Shown in pieces: positions 9,939 through 20,100 of a stretch of 64,000 nt of DNA. Under the pieces are notes generated by a model. It saw nothing but the letters and a program-made list of their open reading frames with translations. It was not told where the DNA came from and did not search any database. The DNA is from Salvelinus alpinus. Lineage: Eukaryota > Chordata > Actinopteri > Salmoniformes > Salmonidae. Positions within the stretch are counted from its first letter, which is position 1; each line of letters starts with the position of its first letter. The position numbers and the translations under genes are program-made. The stretch spans positions 18,241,038-18,305,037 of the forward strand of contig NC_092098.1 of NCBI RefSeq assembly GCF_045679555.1, given 5' to 3'.

Positions 9939-11699
9939 TCAAGATGCGTACTCCGAACGCATCACCAAAAAGTCCAGGGGAGGGTCTGGGTGGGCATCTG
10001 ACCACGGTGGTGGCTTAGGCTCCGGGCGTGGTTCCCACCCCACCATAATCAATCCCCGCTTCCGTATCCTCCCCACAATGACCACCCTCCAAATAACCCC
10101 ACCTAAATTTAGGGGCAACACCAGAATCAAGGACAGCTCTGGGACAAGGTAGCTCAGGACATAGGGATAGCTCAGGACAGAGGGATAGCTTAGGAGAGAG
10201 AGGTAGCTCAGGATAAAGAGGTAGCTCAGGATAGAGGGGCAACTCCGGACTGAAGGGCAGCTCCGGACAGAGAGACAGCTCTGGACTGAGGGGCAGTTCT
10301 GAATTACTAGCCGCTTCTGGCTGAGGGACAGCTCATGGCTGACTGACGGCTCTGGACGCTCATGGCAGGCTGACGGCTCTGGACGCTCATGGCAGGCTGA
10401 CGGCTCTGGACGCTCATGGCAGGCTGACGGCTCTGGCCGCTCATGGCAGGCTGACGGCTCTGGACGCTCATGGCAGGCTGACGGCTCTGGACGCTCATGG
10501 CTGGCTGACGGCTCTGGACGCTCATGGCTGGCTGACGGCTCTGGCTGCTCATGGCTCTCTGACGGCTCTGGCTGCTCATGGCTCTCTGACGGCTCTGGCT
10601 GCTCATGGCTCTCTGACGGCTCTGGCTGCTCATGGCTCTCTGACGGCTCTGGCTGCTCATGGCTCGCTGACGGCTCTGGACGCTCATGGCAGGCTGACGG
10701 CTCTGGACGCTCATGGCAGGCTGACGGCTCTGGACGCTCATGGCTCGCTGACGGCTCTGGCTGCTCATGGCTCGCTGGCGGCTCTGGCAGATCCTGTCTG
10801 GCTGGCGGCTCTGGCAGATCCTGTCTGGCTGGTGGCTCTGGCAGATCCTGTCTGGCTGGCGGCTCTGGCAGATCCTGTCTGGTTGGCGGCTCTGGCAGAT
10901 CCTGTCTGGTTGGCGGCTCTGGCAGACCCTGTCTGACGGACGGCTCTAGCGGCTCCTGTCTGGCGGGCGGCTCTAGCGGCTCCTGTCTGGCGGACGGCTT
11001 TGCAGGCTCATGGCAGACGGGCGGCTTTGCAGGCTCATTGCAGACGGGCGGCTCAGACGGCGCTGGGGAGACGGATGGCTCAGATGGCGCTGGGGAGACG
11101 GATGGCTCAGATGGCGCTGGGGAGACGGATGGCTCAGATGGCGCTGAGGAGACGGATGGCTCAGATGGCGCTGGGTAGACGGATGGCTCTGGCCGGATAA
11201 GGCGCACTGTAGACCTGGTGCGTGGTGCCGGAACTGGAGGCACCGGGCTAAGGACACGCACCTTCATACTAGTGCGGGGAGCAGGGACAGGGCACACTGG
11301 ACTCTCAAAGCGTACTCTATACCTGGTGCGTGGTACCGGCACTGGTGGCACCGGGCTGAGGGCACGCACCTCAGGACTAGTACGGGGAGAAGTGACAGTG
11401 TGTACAGGACTTAGGAGACGCACAGGTGGCTTAGTGCGTGGGGCCGGAACTGGAGGCACCGAACTGGATACACGCACTATAGGGAGAGTGCGTGGAGGAG
11501 GAACAGGGCTCTGGAAACGCACTGGTAGCCTAGTGCGTAGTGTAGGCACTGTAGGTACTAGGCTGGGGCGGGGAGGTGGCGCCGGAAATACCGGACCGTG
11601 CAGGCGTACTGGCTCTCTTGAGCATTGAGCCTGCCCAACCTTACCTGGTTGAATGCTCCCGGTCGCCCGACCAGTGCGGGGAGGTGGAATAACCCGCAC
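9939..11699 (-). CDS. LTR-element ORF, third segment: proline-rich 9-residue tandem repeat protein
   Basis: A 586-codon frame. The first ~170 residues are an irregular ~20-residue repeat built on PVPPVPAPRTR..VR. Then come about 35 copies of a nonapeptide with the E-P spacing kept: SVSPAPSEP-type, PPARQDLPE-type, SACHERPEP- and SESHEQPEP-type blocks. The C-terminal ~120 residues are low-complexity Ser/Leu/Tyr-rich, then proline-rich. No signal peptide, membrane segment or catalytic motif is visible. Composition and periodicity suggest an extended, disordered chain. The nucleotide repeat (27 bp) keeps every copy in frame, so the length can change without breaking the frame. Whether it is translated is unknown. 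Confidence 0.55.
   Translation of the reverse strand: MRVIPPPRTGRATGSIQPGKVGQAQCSREPVRLHGPVFPAPPPRPSLVPTVPTLRTRLPVRFQSPVPPPRTLPIVRVSSSVPPVPAPRTKPPVRLLSPVHTVTSPRTSPEVRALSPVPPVPVPRTRYRVRFESPVCPVPAPRTSMKVRVLSPVPPVPAPRTRSTVRLIRPEPSVYPAPSEPSVSSAPSEPSVSPAPSEPSVSPAPSEPSVSPAPSEPPVCNEPAKPPVCHEPAKPSARQEPLEPPARQEPLEPSVRQGLPEPPTRQDLPEPPTRQDLPEPPARQDLPEPPARQDLPEPPARQDLPEPPASHEQPEPSASHERPEPSACHERPEPSACHERPEPSASHEQPEPSESHEQPEPSESHEQPEPSESHEQPEPSESHEQPEPSASHERPEPSASHERPEPSACHERPEPSACHERPEPSACHERPEPSACHERPEPSACHERPEPSVSHELSLSQKRLVIQNCPSVQSCLSVRSCPSVRSCPSILSYLFILSYLSLLSYPSVLSYPYVLSYLVPELSLILVLPLNLGGVIWRVVIVGRIRKRGLIMVGWEPRPEPKPPPWSDAHPDPPLDFLVMRSEYAS
10330..11200. repeat. 27-bp minisatellite inside the LTR element
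   Basis: Three homogenised blocks of 27-bp units: GACGGCTCTGGACGCTCATGG-type (about 10340-10780), GGCGGCTCTGGCAGATCCTG-type (about 10780-10990) and GATGGCTCAGATGGCGCTGG-type (about 11050-11190). Open frames on the plus strand here are shadows. Confidence 0.9.
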
Positions 11700-12007
11700 C
11701 GGGCTATGTAGGCGAACCGGGAAACCATGCGTAAGGCAGGTGCCATGTATGCCGGCCCGAGGAGACGCACTGGAGACCAGACGCGTTGAGCCGGCCTCAT
11801 GACACCTGGCTCAATGCCCAATCTAGCCCTACCAGTGCGGGGAGGTGGAATAACCCGCACCGGGCTATGCACACGTACAGGAGACACCGTGCGCTCTACT
11901 GCGTAACACGGTGTCTGCCCGTACTCCCGCTCTCCACGGTTAGCCTGGGAAGTGGGCGCAGGTCTCCTACCTGCCCTTCGCCCACTACCCCTTATCCCCC
12001 CCCCCAA
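11690..12007 (-). CDS. LTR-element ORF, second segment
   Basis: This continues the previous segment after the G10 run. It is rich in Arg and Pro, with two copies of a SPVRVIPPPRTGRA-like phrase. Near 11720-11730 one base appears lost: the frame that resumes the phrase VRLHSPVRVIPPPRTG is the one of the third segment. The frame formally stays open to 11558, but sense matches the repeat pattern only to about 11720. Function unknown. Confidence 0.45.
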
Positions 12008-12395
12008 GACATTTTTGGGAGTTACTCACGGGCTTTTCGGGCTTCCGTGCAAGACGCGTCCCCTCATAACGCCGGTTCCTCTCTCTATTTTCCTCCGCTC
12101 TCCGAGCTGCCTCCAGCCGTTCCCATGGACGGTGATTTACTTTAGCCCATGGTCCTTCTCCGTTAAATATTTGCTCCCAACTCCACAAGTCCTGTATACT
12201 TGCCCGTTGCTCCAAATTACGCTGCTTGGCTCTGGATTGGTGGGTGGTTCTGTATGGGCTGTTGTCCTCCTCTTCCTCAGATGAGGAGAGGAGAGAAGGA
12301 TCAGTGGACCAATACGCAGCATTAGGGAAATATGCCATCTCTTTATTTGACACGACGGCACACGAAAACAAAACACTTACAAAATTACAAAACAA
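11985..12395 (-). CDS. LTR-element ORF, first segment, starting in the LTR
   Basis: A 136-codon frame that starts in the 5' LTR, crosses its end (SSSEEEEDNSPY) and continues into a charged, probably helical stretch rich in R, E and A (WERLEAARRAEENRERNRR). It ends shortly after a run of ten G residues (minus strand; 11996-12005). The frame beginning in the next register at 12007 carries on directly, so the G-run is either a slippage site or a length error. No known domain is recognised. It could be a shortened Gag-like N-terminus, but there is no zinc knuckle or capsid signature to support that. Confidence 0.5.
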   Translation of the reverse strand: MFCNFVSVLFSCAVVSNKEMAYFPNAAYWSTDPSLLSSSEEEEDNSPYRTTHQSRAKQRNLEQRASIQDLWSWEQIFNGEGPWAKVNHRPWERLEAARRAEENRERNRRYEGTRLARKPEKPVSNSQKCLGGGDKG

Positions 12396-12736
12396 GAAAA
12401 CGACGTAGACGAAACCTGAACAACGAACTTACATACAACGTGAAGAACGAAATGAACAGGAACAGACTACATGAAATGAACAAACCGTAAACAGTCCCGT
12501 ATGGTGCAAACATCGACACAGACACAGGAGACAACCACCCACAAACAAACCTTGTGAACAGCCTACCTAAATATGACTCTCAATTAGAGGAACGCCAAAC
12601 ACCTGCCTCCAATTGAGAGCCATACCAGGCAACCCTAAACCAACATAGAAACAGACAACATAGAATGCCCACCCAAACTCACGTCCTGACCAACTAACAC
12701 ACAAAACTAAACAGAAAACAGGTCAGGAACGTGACA
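12251..12736 (-). repeat. 5' LTR
   Basis: 486 bp, the same length as the 3' LTR, with a single difference at its fifth base. The element's first open frame (ATG at 12395) starts inside this LTR, so transcription would have to begin upstream of that ATG within the LTR for it to be translated. Confidence 0.92.
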
Positions 12737-12741
12737 GATCT

Positions 12742-14143
12742 GAATATTTTGTATTTTTAGATTTCCAATATATTAAGTCAACAAAGCTCAAAGACTGCAT
12801 AATATGGTGTTTCCATCCACAACAATAACATAAACTTGGTTCCAATTTAATAGAGTCCACATGGAACCCTTGAACTGTTGATGTACAGGCTTTATAAAAT
12901 ACATTTGATTGAATTTGAATTGGCTGGTAATGTCCTTCAATCAGATGGTTTTCACTCTTGACTACATGCAGAATACATAACACAAGTTTATTGTTTGTGG
13001 TATTATCATGAATGCAAAGAGAAGCTATCACCTTACAGACTGACAAGCATAATGCAGAATAAATAATGAACTGCCAACAATGACAAGAATGGATTTGTTC
13101 TATATTGTGGGGATATATTCATCGTCAATATATTCATGGTCATTCATCAGAAAACACTTGACCTGGTAGGGATTACATGCCAGTCATACTTAGAATTTCT
13201 CAAGTGCTCTTGGAATTCATCACAGTGCCTTTTGGAAATGTTCTATACTACGTGCATTCATTACATGTCTTTGTTTTCATTACACAAATGATACAATGTG
13301 TATGTGTGTTGTCTGCTATAAGAGAAGCCCATTGGTAATTGAACACACCTCTCTCTACGGCTAAATGTACCTGTCCATTCAACAAAAGGACAGTGCTGCT
13401 TGAGTGACATTTCTAGAACACTGTTGAGGTTGTTATAACAGATTCATAGCGGGTGATTTGATAGACAGATACAATAGAAAAAGTGTCTGCTAGGCAGGCA
13501 GCTAAGCCTGACTTCTCGACTCAGGGGAAGTGGCAATCTTACCTGCTTTTTTGTCCTCTACAAGAATATCAAACTATCGCTTCCTGGGCCAATATAGTTC
13601 ATTTTACAAAGATCCCTCTAAAGCTTTAGTGGACTTATATAATGGTGGTGAGATGGTGATGGGAAATAACTTCAATTAAAATGCTTTAGTGGGATCTATG
13701 CTGTCTTTGTTCTGTTGGTGATGGTCTTCAGTCCAATCAAGGACTTTAGATGAGTGTCAGATAATAGAGGGTGGCTCGGGTATTTGTGGGAACTTCAGTA
13801 ACTGTGGAGAGCAAAACCCATCTAACTGAAACATGTTCTGTAGACTACACTGAATGCAATATGTCATTGAGATAACTTTAGAAAATACTCCTTGAGGGAT
13901 TTCTCACACTTTATTACCAAAATACAAGTGGATGAAAATGTACAATACTGTGATTAGTCAGTGTAACTCAGCACCGTGTAGCCTAAGTAGCTTCCGGAAA
14001 ACTACTAATTTGACAGAAAAGGGAACATGCATTTTCTTCCCTTCACTTATTTTAGGTGTAGTTACAGTCTTATATAAGTACAAACTTCATGATGCAGGCA
14101 GAAACATTTGCAAGAGGTTAAGATAGTTGTTGCAGACAAGCTA
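12742..14143. other. Intergenic, nothing recognised
   Basis: No gene-like exon structure or known repeat. The longest minus-strand frame (12723-13046) begins inside the LTR end and looks like chance. Confidence 0.35.
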
Positions 14144-14310
14144 CAGGTAACTGCCAAATAAAGGAAACACCAACATAAAGTTTCTTCACTGCACCTTGTC
14201 ATAGATTCTACAAGTGTCTGGAACTTAATTGGAGGGATGCGACACCATTCTTACACGAGAATTTCCATAATTTGGTGTTTTGTTGATGGCGGTGGAAAAT
14301 GCTGTTTGCT
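14144..14310. mobile_element. Tc1-like fragment (CAGGTAACTGCCAA family)
   Basis: Begins TA|CAGGTAACTGCCAAATAAAGG and matches the left part of the elements at 36626 and 58344. The match fades near 14310, so it is truncated. Confidence 0.75.
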
Positions 14311-16690
14311 GTAAGAAGTTTCACAGAGGTTATTTAACTACCTGTATTATATGCAAAAATGCTTTTTAGTTAAACTGCTGCTGTTGTAGTCCTCGGTTCT
14401 TATTGCACACATTGGAGTTATACTATTAGTGACATGAAAAACACATACCAAGGCAAGGACTTTTATTCTTCCAAATCCCTATATTTGAACAGTTCAAAAT
14501 CAGAAACACTACATGTCGACTGTATGTCTTTGGTATGACCTTTACAAAACCATGTGATCAAAGGTCATGAACTTTCTACTGCAGTCGACTGGAAATTTGC
14601 TCCTCGCCAACAGCAAATTGAAGTCGGAACCAAAGCATTGTGGGAGACAACCTTCTGGGATTTTTGGAAGCAAAGGGCACTACAGGCTCTATATCCTTAC
14701 AATCGAATCACGTAGGCCTTCATGTGATCCACATGAATAAATGAAATATCCTACTTGCAACAATATAGCTATCTCAATGTTACTGTAATGTAATGTGCTA
14801 TGTTATAGCCTACAATTTTTCTTGTCTGTAATAATGTCACCAAACATTCAAATTTGTTGATTGTCTAGTATGTGTGAATAAAATGGAATAGATATTGTAG
14901 GATATGTATGGGTTATTGTAGGGGATTTCTACACAGGCAATTTTAGAGGCTTAATCTGTGTCCAGGACACCGTCCCTTAACGAGAAACTACCCGACACCA
15001 GTCGTGGGGTCAATACCAAGTGCATTTGACTGCTTTTCATATTGTTTACCCAGTAACTTATGTGAAGTGATGTACATGTATAGTCTAATCCTTTTCTGTA
15101 CAGTGTGTTTTGTCCTTCATGTGATTAAATACAACTGTGTTCTTTACATGCTTACTAAAGGTTGAGAATTAAATAAATACACTGCAGGCTGTAGTGATGC
15201 TGACATGCAATAATTACCATACAGTAAGAATCTTTGTGGACCATATTTAATCACATCTGTTACAATTCCATGTTGCGCAATCACAAATAATGAGGAAGGT
15301 ACAAGGGCATAAAGTAATGACAAAGAAAAGAGCATATCCCATATAATGCAATAACACATATGTTCTCATTCTAGTAGCCTATGCACTCAATTCCTGGTTA
15401 TATTTTGAGAAAACCATCACAGATACAAAACAAGTATTGTGAATGTTAGAGCTTGGGCTGGTGTCTAATTTCTTTATCAGGATATTCATTCCTTGGACCA
15501 TGCTGATCATGTTCAGCTTTGTGTAGAAGTGGAATTTCAATACCATCCACCTCGTCGGCAATAACAAAGGCAAATCCCATGTCCCAGAAACAGCAGAAGT
15601 CATCCGACAGCAGATGCATATGTGCCTCTTCCGGCTTTACTTGTAAACTACTTCCGGCTTACCCCTAAAACTTACCACTAAAGCCCAATATCTTCAAGCC
15701 AGGAATCCCTCTGCGTGATGCCTCTTGTCAGTTTTAAGGGGGAAATTCACCCTTTTTCAACATAAACTTACTTTTGCTTACTAACCTTTGCCTGCTCATA
15801 GATGTTTAAAAATCACGATGCACACCAGATGTGATCAGTGGCCGTGTTCGAGAGCATAAAACCGTGATGCATCATGGGTAAATGGTGACTGACTGATCTA
15901 CAAGTAATATTGAGTAGTTGAGTCTAAACTCGCCTTTAAATGGGCCTGTTCCTCTGCCCAGGCTTTCCTGACACATGCCCGATCTTAGTACACCTGGATA
16001 GGTATTTTAGGTAACAGCTAACCACAAGGACCAATGGCCAATTGTAAGTGGTAAATGGCAGAGCGATTACCCCCATGTACAATACATTTGATGACTGTAC
16101 TTAAGGTGAACTTTGTGATTCATGCTACACAAAGATCTTGACTGGCATCTGAACAACAGAAAAAATGATTTTGCACCATATTACAGAACCAAATAAAAAA
16201 TAAAAACAATTATAGAACCAAATACAAATTATTCAGATTTTGGAGAATTACAGTTTATATTCACATTTCTGTTTTAATAGAATTATATTAAATTAAATTA
16301 TTAAATTATATTACTGAGAGAGAACAGGGCCTTTATAAATATATAATAACATAACTTTCCCCAGAAAATGTTAACTACAGCCACCTACTGTACATAATTT
16401 TAAATGTTGCTGATATGAAAATTGAGCAACACTGCCACTTACTATCCTTGGATAATCAAATCTTAATTTCTAAATGAGAATACTACTTGTAAATAATCTA
16501 AATAAAACAGAAACCTAAGAAATGTTGAAAATTAGGCATAAGGCAGTGTACAGTATACATACACACTGGCATCACATATTAGTCAGTGATATAGGTAAAT
16601 GGACCATGTCACATAGAATATAGATCTCATGGTCCCCTTTACTCCTGCTAGTGTACTAGTAAGAAGTCATCTCTTCATGGGAGACACAGA
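14311..16690. other. Intergenic, downstream of yipf6; nothing recognised
   Basis: A/T-rich, no convincing exon. The far downstream part of the yipf6 transcript could lie near 16.7 kb: an ATTAAA signal on the minus strand falls at 16698-16703, about 310 bp past the stop codon. Confidence 0.3.
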
Positions 16691-17013
16691 GAGCCTGTTT
16701 AATCAAGCAGATAGTCCCTGTAAGGATATCAGAAAAGCCTCACTTTGACTCTTTTGTATGCATTGTACTCTACTGTATTTCTTAGCTGAGCTTAGCAATA
16801 ATGGAAACAAAAAAAGAAAGAGGCAAAGCACTGTGCACTTTGGTCAAATCTCACTATTTTCCTTGTGGCACCAAAGGAAAATGCACAACGTTTTACACCA
16901 AGAGTACCCCCAACACACCATGGTCCTCGTCTTCCACAAATTACATGGTGTTGATTTGTATCCTTCTATTCCAAAAAGATTGTGTTAAGTTCAGTTTAGA
17001 GACAAGTCCACTG

Positions 17014-17135
17014 CTACGCAGACGGTGAGAACGTGAGAATCATCCATCCAATAACGAAGTAAAAGAGGAAGACGGGATACACCACCAAAGCTTTGCGATT
17101 AGAAGGCTGGCTATCTGCTAAGAAAGCTGTAGAGG
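17014..17135 (-). CDS. yipf6: yipf6 coding exon 7 (terminal)
   Basis: 122 nt, acceptor CCCCCAG|CCTCTA, ending at TAG 17016-17014. Encodes STAFLADSQPSNRKAL and the last span VVYPVFLFYFVIGWMILTFS. Confidence 0.96.
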
Positions 17136-20100
17136 CTGGGGGAAAATAATATACATACATTCAGTTACATGTTATCAGTGACTTGTTTTATGATTAAGCA
17201 ATAAGGAGGTGTGTTTTATGGCCAATATACAATGGCTAAGGGTTGCTTGGACACAGCCCTTAGCCATGGTATATTGGCAATATATCACAAAGCCTCGAGG
17301 AGCCTTATTGCTATTATAAACTGGTTAACAATGTAGAGCAGTAAAAATACATGTTTTGTCAAACCAGTGGTATACAGTCTGATATACCATGGCTTTCAGC
17401 CAATCAGCATTCAGGGATCGAACAACCCAGGTTATAATAAAGATTAGACTGTATAATCTATTAAAATGTAGTACTAATGTTATGAGGAACACTTGAACAG
17501 GTTTAATCTTTATGCAACAGCTCCACCTACTGTAAGTCAGTATGACTGCAAACAGTCAATGTGTTTGTAGAGGTGTGTTGGCACCAATAAACGTAGTCAA
17601 CCAAATAAGACGTGTAATATAGTTGTCTCCTTATGAAAAGGACTTTCCTTACCAAACGTGGACCAACTGAATGATGCTGTGACCACAATTAGTCGGACGA
17701 TGAAGCTGACCATCCCAGACCCACCCAGCAGCACCAGCCTACAGACAACCATTGCCACAGTCAGAGGCATGATGCAGTAGCCTAGCACACACAGGCTCTG
17801 GAAAAAAGATCTAGAGGAAAGAAAAACAGGAATTTGAAATGCACATATTTCTAAGTTTTCAATTAATAAATAAAATTCACCTCAAGGAACTAATCATATT
17901 ACAGTACTTGCATGTTCAAAAGCATTTTTAATTTGACTATAATGATTGGAAGCTGGCTAGAAAGTTTGGCAGATGTAAATGATGGATACGTACATGGTGC
18001 CTCCCAGCAGCTTTGAGTTCAGTGTGATGATGACAGATCCAAACCAGATGATCACAAACACCTCTGCAAACTGGGGCCCTCCATCTTCCTTACTGTCAAC
18101 TGAACCCCCCTGCAGCATCCTGAAAACAGGAAAGAAACATTATAAATCCATAGCACATCCTTTTCCAGTTGTCTTTCATTCTTAAAATGGCAATCATCAC
18201 TTGAAACAATAACAAATAATTTTACCTGCCCCCATTTTAGTAAAAAGCTAAAGGGATGGGGCTGGAGAAAAGCAACCATTCTCAAATTCATATACAGGGC
18301 TATGGATACAAAGACCATCTATTACATTAAAATGATCGTTTTAACCATATTTTGAGGCTATATAGTGTTTGCTTACATTTACTTTGTTTACAAACATTGG
18401 AGTAAAACAAGTTTACATTTTGGGTTCTGATGGGGTATGACAGTGGAACCAAGCTCATGAGGCATTTCTAAGTTATATTCTTCAAGAATCAATGGGTACA
18501 TATGATTCATTTATAAGTGCAAAAATGGATGTAGCAACTGCAGATTGCCCCTTTAAAAAAGTATCAGTCATATTCTGCTACTACATTGACACACGAATAC
18601 TCACAGAGCCAGTGTCACACAGAGCAATAATGGGCCCCACAAGTCCCCTGGAAAAGAGGAGGAAGTTATCACAATCTTCCTAGAACATCAAACACAATTA
18701 CCATTGCCACATTTGTCTAGGTAGTACAGGAGGAAGTTAAAATAATATTACTAGAACACCTGTGTTTTCACTAGTTACCACTGCCACAAAGTCAAAATTG
18801 TCTATATCGTAAACATTTATGAAAACAAAAATTTGCTTTTTGGTCTTAATTTAAATTTAGGCATAAGGTTAGCAATGGAGTTAAGGTTAGGTTTAAAATC
18901 AGATAAAAAAAATAAAAAAAATGATTGGGGGAAAAAAAGGAAATTATTGAAAGCCATAATTATGACTTTGTGGCTATGTTAAGTAGTGATGACCAAACAC
19001 CTGGCACATTTAGTTTGTCACATTTTCCTAGGTACTATTACAAATGTCAGTTTAAATCATGTTTGTTATATACATACTGTTATTCTTGTACGTGTTGGAT
19101 AGATATCACTAAGTAAAGTACAGCTAGGTCACATGATGTAATACCAATTTATTGTGTTGGAATAGTATAAAAGATTAATTAATCTTTCAAAGTATATAGT
19201 ACTCACAGTCTCTCAGTAGCGTTGAACTCTTCTTAGGATACATCACATGAACAAACTTTTTCCCCACTGCTTTCAGATCTCGTAACTGTAATTGAGACAT
19301 GAGAGGGATTTTAGAAGAGGTTTTAAAGGTCTAATGCAGCCGTTTCTATCCCTATATCAAATCATTTCTGGGTGACAATTAAGTACATTACTAGCTAGGT
19401 TTCCATTCAATTGGCAACAGATTGTCATGTAAATATTCAAAAATCTGTATAAAGAAAATATGTGCATTTTCCCACCAAACTGACTTGTTGCGGATAAAAG
19501 TCAGTGCGTGATGACATAGTGCACACAAAATGTACTCTTACATTGTCATGTACCGAAGAAAAATCTAAAGTGACAAAACTCTACTGATAGTTGTTACGAA
19601 AACTGTTGTGTTGAATAGCAAATGTGTCTACTCTGGTCTTGGCATGTGCACTCTTGCCAACAGCTCACAGATACAGTGCGGGTAGGCTGTGTGGGTAGGC
19701 TAGTCTACATGATGAGATCATTATGGATAAGGAATATTTTTTATTTGTCAAACGGTAGTCAAGTATCAATCATCATGTCACCAGAATCAGACCCTCAATA
19801 TTTATTGGAAAGGAGCATCAAGATCACTGTGCACTTTCACCACCCTGTGAAGTTCATCATAACTTATTTAATCTGTAGCCTAGGTTTCCGCGAGTCATAG
19901 TGGGAGGACCATACACCATATCAAGTTTACCTCGATATGATGGTTATTATATCAATATTTGCGCATAAAGGTGTTTCCACCACCTCCACTTCTCGAATAA
20001 TTAATTGTACAGACACGAAAAGATCCCACCATGTCAAACAAACAAATGATCTGTTGCCATTTTTTTTTTTTTTATGTACCGAATCTACCTGTTTCCATCA

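Larger units (their letters stand above)
9442..12736 (-). mobile_element. Non-autonomous LTR retrotransposon with proline-rich repeat frame
   Basis: A 3295-bp element with two 486-bp LTRs (9442-9927, 12251-12736) and a perfect 5-bp target duplication GATCT (9437-9441 and 12737-12741). Minus orientation is shown by a polypurine tract (TTGAGGGGGGGG) directly before the left LTR when read on the minus strand, and by AATAAA within the minus-strand LTR. The interior encodes no recognisable protease, reverse transcriptase, RNase H or integrase. It carries a proline-rich, highly repetitive frame, so it must depend on enzymes from another element. A tRNA-type primer binding site is not obvious. The two LTRs differ only at their fifth base, so the insertion is very recent or the LTRs have been homogenised. 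Confidence 0.9.

Noticed and set aside
10330..11200. CRISPR-like regular repeats
   Set aside because: Units are contiguous 27-bp tandem copies with no spacers, in a vertebrate retroelement.
10767..11628. Plus-strand Arg/Gly-rich repeat frames inside the LTR element
   Set aside because: Shadows of the minus-strand proline-rich frame; the element's orientation is fixed by its polypurine tract and poly(A) signal.
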